Below are positions 53,845 to 63,631 of a stretch of DNA of 64,000 nucleotides, piece after piece. Position 1 is the stretch's first letter. Every line of letters starts with the position of its first letter. The position numbers and the translations under genes are program-made. Source of the DNA: Actinomycetes bacterium (GTDB lineage: Bacteria; Actinomycetota; Acidimicrobiia; Acidimicrobiales; Ilumatobacteraceae); contig JAKOUY010000023.1 of the NCBI GenBank assembly GCA_029782355.1, positions 310,001 through 374,000 of the forward strand, given 5' to 3'. The notes under the pieces were generated by a model that was not told where the DNA came from, made no database searches, and was given only the letters and a program-made list of their open reading frames with translations.

Positions 53845-54659
53845 TGCGCATCTCCCGTCCGTCCCGCGCCGTCCTGGTGCTCAGCGTCATCGCCACGCTG
53901 GTGTTCCTGTACGTCCCGTTGCTGGTCGTGGCCCGGCTGTCGTTCAACACCGGGAAGTCACTGAGCTGGCCACCGAAGGGCTGGACGCTGGACTGGTGGC
54001 GCAAGGCCTGGGCGACGGCGAGCCCGAAGGAGGCGTTGTGGCACAGCGTCCAGGTGGCGCTGGCGGCGACGGCGATCGCCCTGGTGCTCGGAACGCTGGC
54101 GGCGTTCGCCATGCAGCGCTACGAGTTCCTCGGCAGGCAGACGATCTCGTTCCTGATGGTCCTGCCCATCGCCCTGCCGGGCATCGTCACCGCCGTCGCC
54201 CTGCAGAACTCGTTCAGCCGGCGCATCGACCTCGGCCTGTTCAGCTTCCGCATCGGCTTCGGTTTCCATTCCTTGGTCATCGCCCACGCCACGTTCTGCA
54301 TCGTCGTCGCCTACAACAACGTCGTCGCCCGGCTGCGGCGGTCCTCGCCGAACCTGCTGCAGGCGTCGGCGGATCTCGGCGCCCACGGCATGCAGACCTT
54401 CCGGCTGGTGACCTTCCCCCTGGTCCGCTCGGCCGTGCTGGCCGGCGCCATCCTGGCCTTCGCCCTGAGCTTCGACGAGATCGTCGTCACCACCTTCACG
54501 GCCGGCGCCGGGTTCGAGACCCTGCCGCAGTGGATCTTCACCCGGATCGGCCGGGCCAACGACGTCCCGCTGGTCAACGTCATGGCCACCTTCGTGATGG
54601 TGGTGTCCATCCCGCTGGCCTGGCTGGCCCAGCGGCTCACGGAGTCCGGGCCGGACTGA
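53844..54659 (+). CDS. ABC transporter permease, PotC-like
   Basis: 271 aa, six helices. First helix AVLVLSVIATLVFLYVPLLV; EAA-type loop LLQASADLGAHGMQTFRLVT (~175-195) followed by FPLVRSAVLAGAILAFALSFDE. Partner of the PotB-like permease. ATG 53844 overlaps its stop. Last gene of the importer, followed by a 97-base gap before ftsY. Confidence 0.9.
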   Translation: MRISRPSRAVLVLSVIATLVFLYVPLLVVARLSFNTGKSLSWPPKGWTLDWWRKAWATASPKEALWHSVQVALAATAIALVLGTLAAFAMQRYEFLGRQTISFLMVLPIALPGIVTAVALQNSFSRRIDLGLFSFRIGFGFHSLVIAHATFCIVVAYNNVVARLRRSSPNLLQASADLGAHGMQTFRLVTFPLVRSAVLAGAILAFALSFDEIVVTTFTAGAGFETLPQWIFTRIGRANDVPLVNVMATFVMVVSIPLAWLAQRLTESGPD

Positions 54660-54741
54660 GCCTGGCCGGCCGGGCGACGACCGCGCCGTTCGGCAGTGGG
54701 CAGACGCCGGGCCGTCGATCGGGGTGAGCGACGGGCCTCGG

Positions 54742-54747
54742 TAGCGT
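54742..54747 (+). promoter_or_regulatory. -10 box of ftsY (leaderless)
   Basis: TAGCGT, 9 bases before ATG 54757. Confidence 0.45.
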
Positions 54748-54756
54748 GGATCACGC

Positions 54757-55947
54757 ATGCCCAACTGGATCTACCTCGTCCTCGCCGCTCTCGTGCTGCT
54801 GGTCGGCATCGCCGTCGTGGTGGTGTCCCGGCGCCGACCGGGCCGGCCCATCGCGCCGCCCGGTCGACCGGTACCGGCCCCCGATCGGCCGCCGCAGCTC
54901 CCGCCGACCGTTCCGGGAGTCCCGGCCGAGGTGGACACGTCGGTCGCCGTGGTCGAGCCATCCGACCTCGACCAGGCTCCGGCCGCCCCGGGCGAGCCGG
55001 AGACCGCCGAGCGCCCGACGTTCCGGGCGCGCATGGCCAAGGCGCGCAGCGCCCTCGCCGGCGCCCTGCTCGGCGTGCGCACCCGGGGTGGGATCACCGC
55101 CGAGACCTGGGACGACCTGGAGGAGGCCCTGCTGCGTGCCGACGTCGGCGTCAAGGTGTGCGACGAGCTGCTCGACGGACTGAAGGCCCGGGTCAAGTCG
55201 AAGGAGATCGCCGACCCGGACCAGCTGCTGGACGCCCTGCGGATCGAGATGGTCACCCGCCTGGCCGGCGCCGATCGGACGCTGCAGTTCGACGCGTCGC
55301 CGGGCGGTCCGAACGTGTGGCTGTTCGTCGGGGTCAACGGGGTCGGCAAGACCACCACGATCGGCAAGGTCGCCGCCCAGCAGCGCGCCGCCGGGCGCAG
55401 CGTGCTGATGGCGGCCGGCGACACGTTCCGTGCTGCCGCCGCCGAGCAGTTGGACACCTGGGCCCAGCGCGCCGGCGCCGACCTCGTGCGCGGCAACGAG
55501 GGTGGCGATCCCAGCGCGGTGATCTTCGATGCCATCGAGTCGGCCACGGCCAAGCACGTCGACCTGGTTCTGGGCGACACCGCCGGTCGGCTGCACACCA
55601 AGACCAACCTGATGGACGAGTTGGCCAAGGTCCGACGCGTCGCCGCCAAGGGTGCCGGGCGGGTCACCGAGGTCCTGCTTGTGGTCGACGCCACCACCGG
55701 GCAGAACGGTCTGACCCAGGCCCGCGAGTTCGGCCGGGCCACGGCCGTCGGCCGCTCGGCGGGGGACAGCGGCGTGACCGGCGTGGTCCTCACCAAGCTC
55801 GACGGCAGTGCCAAGGGCGGCATCGTCTTCGCCATCGAGACCGAACTGGGCCTTCCGGTGAAGCTGGTCGGTCTCGGCGAGACCATCGACGACCTGGTGG
55901 TGTTCGACCCGGTCGAGTTCATCGACGCCCTGGTGGCCACGGACTGA
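54757..55947 (+). CDS. ftsY: Signal recognition particle receptor FtsY
   Basis: 396-aa SRP receptor GTPase. N-terminal membrane helix (IYLVLAALVLLVGIAVVVVS), Pro-rich linker (~25-85), then NG domain: G1 GVNGVGKTTTIGKVA (~191), G2/G3 DTAGRLHTK (~273), TKLDGSAKGG (~345) and GLGETIDDLVVFDP. The N-terminal helix is a feature of actinobacterial FtsY. Stop and ffh start are 32 bases apart; together they target proteins to the membrane with the SRP RNA, which is not in this window. Confidence 0.96.
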   Translation: MPNWIYLVLAALVLLVGIAVVVVSRRRPGRPIAPPGRPVPAPDRPPQLPPTVPGVPAEVDTSVAVVEPSDLDQAPAAPGEPETAERPTFRARMAKARSALAGALLGVRTRGGITAETWDDLEEALLRADVGVKVCDELLDGLKARVKSKEIADPDQLLDALRIEMVTRLAGADRTLQFDASPGGPNVWLFVGVNGVGKTTTIGKVAAQQRAAGRSVLMAAGDTFRAAAAEQLDTWAQRAGADLVRGNEGGDPSAVIFDAIESATAKHVDLVLGDTAGRLHTKTNLMDELAKVRRVAAKGAGRVTEVLLVVDATTGQNGLTQAREFGRATAVGRSAGDSGVTGVVLTKLDGSAKGGIVFAIETELGLPVKLVGLGETIDDLVVFDPVEFIDALVATD

Positions 55948-55964
55948 TCCCCGAGCCCCGTCGT

Positions 55965-55970
55965 TAGCCT
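55965..55970 (+). promoter_or_regulatory. -10 box of ffh (leaderless)
   Basis: TAGCCT, 9 bases before ATG 55980. Confidence 0.45.
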
Positions 55971-55979
55971 GCACCCACC

Positions 55980-57425
55980 ATGTTCGACTCGCTGTCCTCC
56001 CGTCTCGAAGGCATCGTCAAACGGCTGCGCGGCAAGGGTCGGCTGACCCCCGACGACGTCGACGAGGTCCTCAAGGAGATCCGCACCGCCCTGCTCGAGG
56101 CCGACGTCAACGTCGGCGTGGTCCGCAACGTCGTCGCCCGGATCCGTGACCAGGCGGTCGGCGCCGAGTTGTCCAAGGCGCTGGATCCCGCCCAGCAGGT
56201 GGTCAAGATCGTCAACCACGAGCTGACCGAGATGCTCGGTGGGCAGACGCTGAAGCTGACCTACGCCGGCCGCCCGCCCACCGTGGTGCTGATGGCCGGT
56301 CTCCAGGGCTCCGGGAAGACCACTGCCTCGGCCAAGCTGGCTCGCTGGTTCAAGCGCCAGGGCCGCCAGCCGTTGCTGGTCGGAGCCGACCTGCAGCGCC
56401 CGGCTGCCGTCGAGCAGCTCCGCACCCTTGGCCGGCAGATCGACGTGCCGGTGTTCAGCGAGCCCGGCGATCCGGTGCGGACGGCCCGCCGCGGCCTGGA
56501 CGAGGCCCGCCGCCTGGGACGTGACGTGCTGATCGTCGACACCGCCGGCCGCCTGGCCATCGACGCCGAGTTGATGGAGCAGGTCCGCCAGATCTCCGAA
56601 GCCACCCAGCCGCACTACACCTTCCTCGTCGTCGACGCGATGACCGGCCAGGACGCCGTCGGCGTCGCCGAGGCCTTCCACCACACGCTGGCGATCGACG
56701 GGGTGATCCTCTCCAAGCTCGACGGCGACGCCCGCGGCGGCGCGGCGCTCAGCGTCAAGGAGGTCATCGGCCGGCCGATCGCCTTCGCCAGCACCGGCGA
56801 GAAGCTCGGCGACTTCGAGCAGTTCCACCCCGACCGGATGGCCGGGCGGATCCTCGGGATGGGCGACATGCTGACGCTCATCGAGCAGGCCGAGCAGGCC
56901 TTCGAGAAGGAGTCGGCGGAGAAGGCGGCCGAAGCGCTGCTGCAGGGCGAGTTCACCCTCGACGACTTCCTCGCTCAGATGCAGCAGATCAAGAAGATGG
57001 GTCCGCTCGGCGGCCTCCTGAAGCTGATGCCCGGCCTGCCCAAGGAGATGAAGCAGGCCCAGATCGACGACGACGCACTGAAGCCGGTGGAGGCGATCAT
57101 CCACTCGATGACCCCGTTGGAGCGGCGCAAGCCGGAGCTGATCAACGGCAGCCGACGGACGCGCATCGCCAACGGCAGCGGCACCACCGTCGGCGACGTC
57201 AACCGCTTGGTCAAGCAGTTCCAGGACATGCAGAAGATGATGAAGCGGATGGGCATGTCGGCCATGCCCGGCAAGAAGGGCAAGAAGGGCAAGGGTCGTG
57301 GCGGGTTCCCGGGGATGGGCGGCCTCGGCGGATTCCCGGGCGGCATGCCCGATCTGTCGGAGCTGATGGGTGGTCCGGGCGGGGCGGGTGGGCCCGGCTT
57401 CGGTGGGTTTCCGCCGGCGCGCTAG
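55980..57425 (+). CDS. ffh: Signal recognition particle protein Ffh
   Basis: 481-aa SRP GTPase. N domain, G domain with MAGLQGSGKTTASAKLA (~104), GADLQRPAAVEQL, VDTAGRLAID, SKLDGDARGGAALS; then a Met-rich M domain (~325-450: LTLIEQAEQAF, MQQIKKMGPLGG, RTRIANGSGTTVGDVNRLVK, MKRMGMSAMPG) that binds SRP RNA and signal peptides. C-terminal tail is Gly/Pro-rich (GFPGMGGLGGFPGG). Follows ftsY and precedes rpsP, as in most actinobacteria. Confidence 0.97.
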   Translation: MFDSLSSRLEGIVKRLRGKGRLTPDDVDEVLKEIRTALLEADVNVGVVRNVVARIRDQAVGAELSKALDPAQQVVKIVNHELTEMLGGQTLKLTYAGRPPTVVLMAGLQGSGKTTASAKLARWFKRQGRQPLLVGADLQRPAAVEQLRTLGRQIDVPVFSEPGDPVRTARRGLDEARRLGRDVLIVDTAGRLAIDAELMEQVRQISEATQPHYTFLVVDAMTGQDAVGVAEAFHHTLAIDGVILSKLDGDARGGAALSVKEVIGRPIAFASTGEKLGDFEQFHPDRMAGRILGMGDMLTLIEQAEQAFEKESAEKAAEALLQGEFTLDDFLAQMQQIKKMGPLGGLLKLMPGLPKEMKQAQIDDDALKPVEAIIHSMTPLERRKPELINGSRRTRIANGSGTTVGDVNRLVKQFQDMQKMMKRMGMSAMPGKKGKKGKGRGGFPGMGGLGGFPGGMPDLSELMGGPGGAGGPGFGGFPPAR

Positions 57426-57426
57426 C

Positions 57427-57432
57427 TATCCT
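57427..57432 (+). promoter_or_regulatory. -10 box of rpsP operon
   Basis: TATCCT just after the ffh stop, 35 bases before ATG 57468, with AGGGAG (57451-57456) as ribosome site. Confidence 0.4.
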
Positions 57433-57467
57433 TTCCCGGTTCACTCTTCCAGGGAGCTTTCGTTCGC

Positions 57468-57746
57468 ATGGCAGTCAAGTTGCGCCTCACCCGAGTCGGC
57501 AAGACCAAGCAGCCGCAGTACCGCATCGTCGCCGCCGACAGCCGCTCGCCGCGTGATGGTCGCTTCATCCAGATCGTCGGGACCTACAACCCCCGCCAGG
57601 AGCCCTCGGCACTGACCGTCGACAACGACAAGGCCGTCAAGTGGCTGCTCGACGGCGCCCAGCCCACCGAGCGGGTCCGCAAGCTGCTGGAGATCTCCGG
57701 GGCGTGGGCGCAGTTCGGTTCCGCTCGCGCCGCTGCGAAGTCATGA
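57468..57746 (+). CDS. rpsP: 30S ribosomal protein S16
   Basis: 92-aa small-subunit protein. Family start [20 protein letters not shown], then [19 protein letters not shown] and [19 protein letters not shown]. Ribosome site AGGGAG upstream of ATG 57468. Stop overlaps khpA (ATGA). Standard first gene of rpsP-khpA-rimM. Confidence 0.96.
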   Translation: MAVKLRLTRVGKTKQPQYRIVAADSRSPRDGRFIQIVGTYNPRQEPSALTVDNDKAVKWLLDGAQPTERVRKLLEISGAWAQFGSARAAAKS

Positions 57747-58027
57747 GCGAGGCACCCGACCACGACGACGTCAACACCGTGCCGGCACCGACCGCGTCGG
57801 CAGTGCTGATGCACGTGGTCCGCTCGATCGTCGACGATCCGGATGCCGTGCGCATCGAGACGTCGACCGGTCGTGGCAAGGTCCGCCTCGAGGTGACGGT
57901 GGGGCCCGGCGATCTCGGCCGGGTGATCGGCCGTCGTGGGCGGACTGCCCAGTCGATCCGCACCGTCGTGCGTGCCGCGGCCGTTCGCGACCAGGCCGAG
58001 GTCGACGTCGATTTCGTCGACGCCTGA
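57743..58027 (+). CDS. khpA: KH-domain RNA-binding protein KhpA
   Basis: 94-aa KH protein (about 76-90 in other species). N-terminal acidic tail, then [19 protein letters not shown] and the KH loop [20 protein letters not shown] (GxxG as GRRG). KhpA partners with KhpB in cell growth control and RNA binding; KhpB is not in the window. ATG 57743 overlaps rpsP. rimM follows after 18 bases. Confidence 0.93.
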   Translation: MSEAPDHDDVNTVPAPTASAVLMHVVRSIVDDPDAVRIETSTGRGKVRLEVTVGPGDLGRVIGRRGRTAQSIRTVVRAAAVRDQAEVDVDFVDA

Positions 58028-58045
58028 TCGGCGTCCGACCACCTG

Positions 58046-58537
58046 GTGAACCCGGACGACACGGCTGCGGTCCGCCAGATCGGGACGATCCACCGGCCGC
58101 ACGGCGTGCGCGGTGAGGTGGCCGTGGAGCTGCTCACCGATCGCATCGAGCGCCTCGCCCCGGCGGCGCGGGTCCGAGCCGGCGACCGCTGGCTGAGCGT
58201 GGCCGCCAGTCGGCGGCTCCCCGACCGCTGGTTGGTCCGCTTCGACGGCGTCGCCGACCGATCGGCCGCCGAGGCGATCGCCCACCGGCCACTGTTCGCC
58301 GTTGCCGACGAGGGTGGTGACGAGGACGCCCTGTGGGTGCACGCCTTGATCGGGTCGCGCCTGGTCGACCAGCACGGGATCGATCGGGGAGCGTGCGTCG
58401 CCGTGGTGGCCAACCCGGCCCATGATCTCCTCGAGCTCGCCGATGGCTCGCTGGTGCCGGTGGTGTTCGTGACGGCCGTCGAGGACGACGTCATCACGGC
58501 CTCGGTGCCGGACGGGCTGTTCGACCCGGATCGGTGA
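58046..58537 (+). CDS. rimM: Ribosome maturation factor RimM
   Basis: 163-aa 16S maturation factor. RimM N domain RQIGTIHRPHGVRGEVAVEL and a PRC-barrel C domain (~95-163: LIGSRLVDQHGIDRGACVA ... GSLVPVVFVTAVEDD). GTG 58046. In most bacteria trmD and rplS follow; here the operon ends after rimM and an exopolysaccharide promoter begins. Confidence 0.93.
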   Translation: MNPDDTAAVRQIGTIHRPHGVRGEVAVELLTDRIERLAPAARVRAGDRWLSVAASRRLPDRWLVRFDGVADRSAAEAIAHRPLFAVADEGGDEDALWVHALIGSRLVDQHGIDRGACVAVVANPAHDLLELADGSLVPVVFVTAVEDDVITASVPDGLFDPDR

Positions 58538-58629
58538 TCCTCTGTCCACGCTCAGCACGTGACGGGACGAACCGCCTACGGATAGTGGGTGATGTCTACT
58601 TCACGTGGCGAAGCCGTCATCGGATGCGC

Positions 58630-58635
58630 TAGTCT
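58630..58635 (+). promoter_or_regulatory. -10 box of the exopolysaccharide operon (leaderless)
   Basis: TAGTCT, 9 bases before GTG 58645. The upstream 92 bases hold no recognisable riboswitch. Confidence 0.5.
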
Positions 58636-58644
58636 GTCGCTGAC

Positions 58645-60333
58645 GTGGAACGGGCACCACGCGGGCTGGAGCAGACGATGAATGAGGATCAGGGCGGCGA
58701 GGGCCGCTCGCCGGGTGGAGCGCAACGTGAGGCCGCGCCGCCGACGGTGGTCGAGCTGCGGACACCGCTGTTCGATGTCGCCCGCCACCGACAGGGCAAC
58801 ACGTCGTTCCAGCGCCCTCTGAGCGGCCGGTCCGGCGTCTTCACGCGACTGCGCCTGCTGCTCATCGGCTGTGACGCCCTAGCGATCATGGTCGCCTACA
58901 CGGCTGTGGCGTTGACCACCGGGTACGTGTCGGGCCAAGGGATCGGGTCGGCCGCCATCATCGTCGGCTTCGCCACGGCGATGGGGATCGTGACGATGCG
59001 CAGCCAGGAGCTGTACCTGAGCCGGGTCAGCACCATTCGCGCCCTGGAGGTCGGCAACACCGCTCGGGCGATGGTCCTCGACGGCGTCGCCCTGATGATC
59101 CTCGACCGGATCGTCAGCCTCGAGTTCCGGGTTCGGTACGTGGTCGCCGCGGTCATCCTGTCGTCGATCGTCGTCACGGTGGCCCGCTCCGCGTACCGCA
59201 CGTGGATCACCGCCGCTCGTCGTGGCGGCCGGTACCGACGGCGAGTGCTGCTGGTCGGCGCCGATCACGAGGCCCGCCGGATGTACGACCTGTTCGAGTG
59301 CCATCGGGAGACCGGCGTCGAGGTCGTCGGTCTCGTCGGTCGTCGGGACGAGGCAGTGCGGCACGGCCTCGGTGCGCTCTGGCGCGGGGAGCTCGAGTCC
59401 TTCCGCGACGTGGCCGTGGCCGAGAACATCTGCGGGGTGATCTTCGCCGCAGGAGCTCTGAACTCGCCGCTCATCAACTCGTTGGTCCGCTCCGCTCAGC
59501 AGATGGGCCTCCACGTCCAGCTGGCAACCGGCGTGTCCGGCGTCGAGCAGCGTCGGGTTCGGACGCTGCCCGTGGCCTACGAGCCGATGATCTACGTCGA
59601 GCCGGCACGCCTGGCCCGCGCCCAGGTGGTGGTCAAGCGGGTCTTCGACCTGGTGCTGTCCTCGGTCAACCTGGTCCTGACGGCCCCGTTGATCGCGGCG
59701 ATCGCCATCGCCATCAAGCTGGACAGCCCGGGCCCGGTGTTCTTCAAGCAGGAGCGAGTCGGCTACCGGGGACGGCACTTCCGCGTCTACAAGTTCCGGA
59801 CCATGGTGATCGACGCCGAGCGCCTGAAGGGGCAGCTGGCGCAGGACAACGCCAGGAGCGGGCCGCTGTTCAAGATGGCGAACGATCCGCGGGTCACCCG
59901 GGTCGGGCGGCTGCTCCGTCTCACCAGCCTCGACGAGCTGCCGCAGCTGTTCAACGTCCTGCGCGGCGAGATGAGTCTGGTCGGACCGCGCCCGGCTCTG
60001 CCCGACGAGGTCGCCCGCTTCCCGGCTCAGCTGCGCGCCCGGGAGCAAGTGGTCCCCGGCCTCACCGGTCTGTGGCAGGTCGAGGCACGCGACAACCCGT
60101 CGTTCGACGCCTACGCCCGGCTGGATCTGTTCTACGTCGAGAACTGGTCGTTGGCGCTCGACCTGGCGATCATCCTCGGAACCCTCGAACAGATCGCCTC
60201 GCGCCTCGCCGCCCGCCGCGGCGAGGTGCACCACGCCCCGGGGCATGATCCCAGCTCGGCTCGGGCGGGGGACCACCGATCGTCGCGGCACGACCGGGAC
60301 GACCCGCCGCACGCCCCGGTCGAAGTCGCTTAG
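58645..60333 (+). CDS. Polyprenyl-phosphate sugar phosphotransferase (exopolysaccharide initiating enzyme)
   Basis: 562 aa. N-terminal cytosolic tail (~1-65), about four to five helices, a CoA-binding-like domain ([20 protein letters not shown]), another helix, then the bacterial sugar transferase domain (~320-520): [80 protein letters not shown]. WbaP/CpsE-type enzyme that loads the first sugar-phosphate on undecaprenyl phosphate. GTG 58645 fits a -10 box 9 bases upstream. C-terminal tail (~520-562) is His/Arg/Asp-rich. Confidence 0.92.
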   Translation: MERAPRGLEQTMNEDQGGEGRSPGGAQREAAPPTVVELRTPLFDVARHRQGNTSFQRPLSGRSGVFTRLRLLLIGCDALAIMVAYTAVALTTGYVSGQGIGSAAIIVGFATAMGIVTMRSQELYLSRVSTIRALEVGNTARAMVLDGVALMILDRIVSLEFRVRYVVAAVILSSIVVTVARSAYRTWITAARRGGRYRRRVLLVGADHEARRMYDLFECHRETGVEVVGLVGRRDEAVRHGLGALWRGELESFRDVAVAENICGVIFAAGALNSPLINSLVRSAQQMGLHVQLATGVSGVEQRRVRTLPVAYEPMIYVEPARLARAQVVVKRVFDLVLSSVNLVLTAPLIAAIAIAIKLDSPGPVFFKQERVGYRGRHFRVYKFRTMVIDAERLKGQLAQDNARSGPLFKMANDPRVTRVGRLLRLTSLDELPQLFNVLRGEMSLVGPRPALPDEVARFPAQLRAREQVVPGLTGLWQVEARDNPSFDAYARLDLFYVENWSLALDLAIILGTLEQIASRLAARRGEVHHAPGHDPSSARAGDHRSSRHDRDDPPHAPVEVA

Positions 60334-60336
60334 TCT
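60331..60336 (+). promoter_or_regulatory. -10 box of glycosyltransferase gene
   Basis: TAGTCT, 6 bases before GTG 60343. Its first three bases are the stop codon of the sugar transferase, so the promoter is built on that stop. Confidence 0.45.
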
Positions 60337-60342
60337 CGCCAC

Positions 60343-61215
60343 GTGGCTGGGTCGTCGACGTCCGAGCCTCCCGCGACGGAGCTGGCGGGCGGGATCTCGG
60401 TCGTCATCCCGGTCGGTGGTTTCGAGCCACGTGTCGTCGACCAACTTCGTCGGGTCAGTGAGCAGCAGCCCGCCGACCTCCTCGCCGAGGTGGTCGTCTC
60501 GGTCAATGCAGCGGATCGGGCAAGCCACGACGCGATCGACGACGCCATCGCTCGGCTCGCCGACGAGCGGTTCCGGGCCGTCGACTCGTCCGACCGCCGC
60601 GGGGCCGCTCACGCCCGCAACGTCGGCGTTCGTGCCACGGTGTCGGATCGCATCGCGCTGTGCGACGCCGACGATGCCGTGCACGACGGTTGGTTGCAGG
60701 GAATCAGCGACGGGCTTCAGCATGCCGACGCCGTGTCCGGGCGGGTCATCGACGTCGTCCCCAACGCCCGGCTCCGCAACGCGATCGCCCCGGCGCGGCC
60801 GGACGGTCTGAACACGTTCCTCGGACATCCGTACCTGCTCACCGGGAACATGGGGATCTGGCGGCGGGCGTTCGACGCCGTGGGCGGATTCGACGAGACC
60901 CTCACCCGCTGCGAGGACATCGCCATCAGCGTCGACCTGGTCAAGTCCGGGTTCACCCTGGGCTTCGCCGAGACCGCGGTCCTCGACTACCACCACCGTC
61001 CCGGGATCGCGGCGATGCTTCGCCAGCACTTTCACTACGGTCGGGGGATGTCCGAGGTCGTTCGCCGTCATCCGATCGCGCCGGCAGCGTCGGGGTCTCC
61101 GCGGCTGCTGCGGGCCAACTCCTCGATTCGCGGGACGACGGTCCTCGGCAAGTTGCGCAAGGCGGCGATCCTCACCGGCCGGCTGGCCGGTCTCCTCGAC
61201 CCCCGCGCCAGATGA
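60343..61215 (+). CDS. Family 2-type glycosyltransferase
   Basis: 290-aa GT-A fold transferase. GGISVVIPVGGFEPRVVDQL at the start, DRRGAAHARNVGVRATVSDR, acidic DADDAVHDGW in place of DxD, then LTGNMGIWRRAFDAVGGFDE and TRCEDIAISVDLVKSG (the ED acceptor site). Adds a sugar to the lipid-linked repeat unit; donor unknown. GTG 60343 and TAGTCT box at the preceding stop. Overlaps the acyltransferase start (ATGA). Confidence 0.85.
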   Translation: MAGSSTSEPPATELAGGISVVIPVGGFEPRVVDQLRRVSEQQPADLLAEVVVSVNAADRASHDAIDDAIARLADERFRAVDSSDRRGAAHARNVGVRATVSDRIALCDADDAVHDGWLQGISDGLQHADAVSGRVIDVVPNARLRNAIAPARPDGLNTFLGHPYLLTGNMGIWRRAFDAVGGFDETLTRCEDIAISVDLVKSGFTLGFAETAVLDYHHRPGIAAMLRQHFHYGRGMSEVVRRHPIAPAASGSPRLLRANSSIRGTTVLGKLRKAAILTGRLAGLLDPRAR

Positions 61216-62342
61216 CTGCCGAGGTCGGTTCGGTGTCACGCCTGCCGGGGCCGTTGGCCGGCCGGCCGCTCGGTCACTCGTCGGCCCTCGAGGGCGTTCG
61301 CGGCGTGGCGATCCTGCTGGTGATGCTCGTGCACCTCTACGCTCCGGTGTTCCCGGGCGGGAGCTCGGGGGTCGACCTGTTCTTCGTCCTCAGCGGCTTC
61401 TTGATCACCAAGTTGGCGCTGGACGAGTGGCAACGACGCGGCTCGTTCTCCTGGTCGGCCTTCTATCGCCGACGAGTCTTCCGGATCCTCCCGGCGCTCT
61501 TCGTGCTGCTCGCGGTCATGCTGGTGTGCTCGGTCACGCTATTGGCCGACGAGGGCTCATCCCTGCGGCGCGAGGTGCTCCTCTCCGGGCTGTCGATCGG
61601 GAACCTGTGGCCGGTGTTCTACGGATTCCGCGAGCGTGGAGCCCTCGGCCACACCTGGTCGCTCGGCATCGAGGAGCAGTTCTACTTGGTGTGGCCGCTG
61701 CTGTTGCTGCTGGTGCCCATGGCCCTGCGGGCGCCGAAGCGCTTCGCCTGGCGGGTGGGCGTGGTGACCGCCGCCTCGCTGGTCGTCACCCGCCTGCTCG
61801 TGATCGGGGTCTGGAACTACCCCCACTGGCAGTCGATACCTCTGTGCGACTTCGACGGCCTGGCGCTCGGATGCATCCTCGCGCTGACGCTGCACAGCGA
61901 CGACCGGGGTTGGAGCCGGCGTCTGGCGACCTGGCCGGCGGTGCTCGCCATCGGGGTGGTGCTGTTCGATCTGTTCGCCGCGTCGGCGTATCTCGATCAC
62001 GATCACCACGGGCTTCGATCCCCGATCCTGCGCATCTGCTTCGTGTACCTCGTGGCCTACGTCGTCACCCGCCCGCTCACCACACTGAGCACGACGATGG
62101 CGCAACCGGTCCTGCGCTGGTTCGGTCGCTACTCGTACAGCCTGTATCTCTGGCACGTCCCGATCTTCCACCTGCTCAGCTCCGAACGTCATCCATCGGT
62201 GCCACGCCTCGTTCTCGTGCCCACCAAGCTGGCACTGTCGATCGCCGCGGCCATCGTGTCGCATCGCTTCGTCGAGCAGCCGATGATCCACTACGGGCGG
62301 CGGATCGGACTCCGGCGTGATGGCGCTGCGCCGACCGCCTGA
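61212..62342 (+). CDS. Acyltransferase 3 family membrane protein (exopolysaccharide locus)
   Basis: 376 aa, about ten helices. LEGVRGVAILLVMLVHLYAP with the conserved His, DLFFVLSGFLITKLALDE, RRRVFRILPALFVLL, HTWSLGIEEQFYLVWPLLLL, and RYSYSLYLWHVPIFHLL. Probably acetylates or otherwise acylates the exopolysaccharide or its lipid-linked unit. ATG 61212 overlaps the glycosyltransferase stop. Its last 52 bases overlap the convergent polymerase gene. Confidence 0.9.
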   Translation: MTAEVGSVSRLPGPLAGRPLGHSSALEGVRGVAILLVMLVHLYAPVFPGGSSGVDLFFVLSGFLITKLALDEWQRRGSFSWSAFYRRRVFRILPALFVLLAVMLVCSVTLLADEGSSLRREVLLSGLSIGNLWPVFYGFRERGALGHTWSLGIEEQFYLVWPLLLLLVPMALRAPKRFAWRVGVVTAASLVVTRLLVIGVWNYPHWQSIPLCDFDGLALGCILALTLHSDDRGWSRRLATWPAVLAIGVVLFDLFAASAYLDHDHHGLRSPILRICFVYLVAYVVTRPLTTLSTTMAQPVLRWFGRYSYSLYLWHVPIFHLLSSERHPSVPRLVLVPTKLALSIAAAIVSHRFVEQPMIHYGRRIGLRRDGAAPTA

Positions 62343-63631
62343 CGGGTGGGGAGGTTCAACTCGCGCAGCTGGAACGAGCCGAGCGTCGCCAGCAGGGCCG
62401 GCCAGACGCCGAGCGACGGGGACGCCTCGGAGAACCCGAAGAGCACCATGAGCACGACGAAGAGGGCGGTGAGCTTGCCCAACGGATGGCCGGCGACGAC
62501 CAGTTTGGCCGCCCGGACGGCCAGCATGACCAGGCCACCGGCCAGGAGGAGGAACCCCACCCAGCCGAGGCGAAGGCGCGACTCCCAGTAGGCGCTATGG
62601 GCTTCGGCAACCACGAATCCGATCCGCTGGTTGATGGTGACCGCCGGCTCGCCATAGAGGTTGATCCAGACCCCATGGCCGTAGCCGGCCAACGGACGGA
62701 TGGCCACGGCTCGCGACACGCTGTCCCAGATGTCCGTCCGTTTCGAGAAGGTCAGGTCCTTGCCGGAGAGCTCCACGGCGTTGGCGAAGATCGCCCATCC
62801 GGCTGCGACGAGGACGGCCACGCCGCCGAGGGCGAGCACACCGGAGGCGCGTCCCAGCGTCTGCTTCATGCGCGGATACCGGTCGATGAGGTAGGCGGTG
62901 CCGAGCATCACCGCCAGGCAGGACAGCCCCGTCGTGGTCTCGCCGACGAGCAGCATGACCACGACACCGGCGACGAACCACCGCCGGGTGTGCTGGCGCG
63001 GATGGAAGGTCAGCACCATGGCCGTCGTCATCAGCACACACATGGCCATGGCGTTCTTGTGGATGAACGCCCCGTCGAGTCCGCGGGCCCCCTCCGAGGT
63101 GTGATAGGCCAGGCCGGGGCGGATCACCAGGGTGACGAAGACCAGTCCGATGGCGATCTGGCCGGCGATCATCACGCAGTCGTGGAGATCCTGCCAGCGG
63201 ACGAACTGCGCCAGCGCGACGAGCGCCACGAGCGTCGAGTCGAGGATCAACGACTCGTTCATCCACCCCGATTGGTTGACTGCCCAGGCGTACGAGGCGA
63301 TCGACCAGACCAGGTAGCCGATCGCCCAGAACGGGATCCACATGCTCACCCGACGCCCCGCCGGCAACAGCAGCAACGTCAGCGCGACGAAGCCGCCCAA
63401 CATCGCTGCGTAGAGCAGCGCCGGTAGGCGGTACAGGTCGTAGTACGCCCCGTAGCCGGTGAGCAGGATGGTCACCAGGCCGATCCCGGCGATCGTCAGC
63501 CACAACGGACTGTCCCGCTCGAACATGCCGGTCGAGCGGACGTCCTGCTGACGCGTCTCCCCGGTGGAACGCGAGTGGCGTGATGGCGGGCGTCGACGGT
63601 CGCGGCGCGCCCGGACGGGCGGTGCGGTCAC
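62291..63631 (-). CDS. O-antigen ligase/polymerase-like membrane protein
   Basis: 446 aa, about ten to eleven helices after a basic N-terminal tail (~1-40). Large exported loop in the C-terminal half carries the Wzy/WaaL-like pattern: FSKRTDIWDSVSRAVAIRPL, LAGYGHGVWINLYG and EAHSAYWESRLRLGWVGFLL (H-S-Y-W as in O-antigen ligases). Polymerises or ligates the repeat units made by the neighbouring genes. GTG 63631 overlaps the stop of the CpsD-like gene (GTGA). An internal ATG would give a shorter tail. Confidence 0.88.
   Translation of the reverse strand: MTAPPVRARRDRRRPPSRHSRSTGETRQQDVRSTGMFERDSPLWLTIAGIGLVTILLTGYGAYYDLYRLPALLYAAMLGGFVALTLLLLPAGRRVSMWIPFWAIGYLVWSIASYAWAVNQSGWMNESLILDSTLVALVALAQFVRWQDLHDCVMIAGQIAIGLVFVTLVIRPGLAYHTSEGARGLDGAFIHKNAMAMCVLMTTAMVLTFHPRQHTRRWFVAGVVVMLLVGETTTGLSCLAVMLGTAYLIDRYPRMKQTLGRASGVLALGGVAVLVAAGWAIFANAVELSGKDLTFSKRTDIWDSVSRAVAIRPLAGYGHGVWINLYGEPAVTINQRIGFVVAEAHSAYWESRLRLGWVGFLLLAGGLVMLAVRAAKLVVAGHPLGKLTALFVVLMVLFGFSEASPSLGVWPALLATLGSFQLRELNLPTRQAVGAAPSRRSPIRRP

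Noticed and set aside
58538-58644. Riboswitch upstream of the exopolysaccharide operon
   Set aside because: The region has some pairing but no recognised aptamer core, and the -10 box is only 9 bases from the start codon, leaving no room for a leader.
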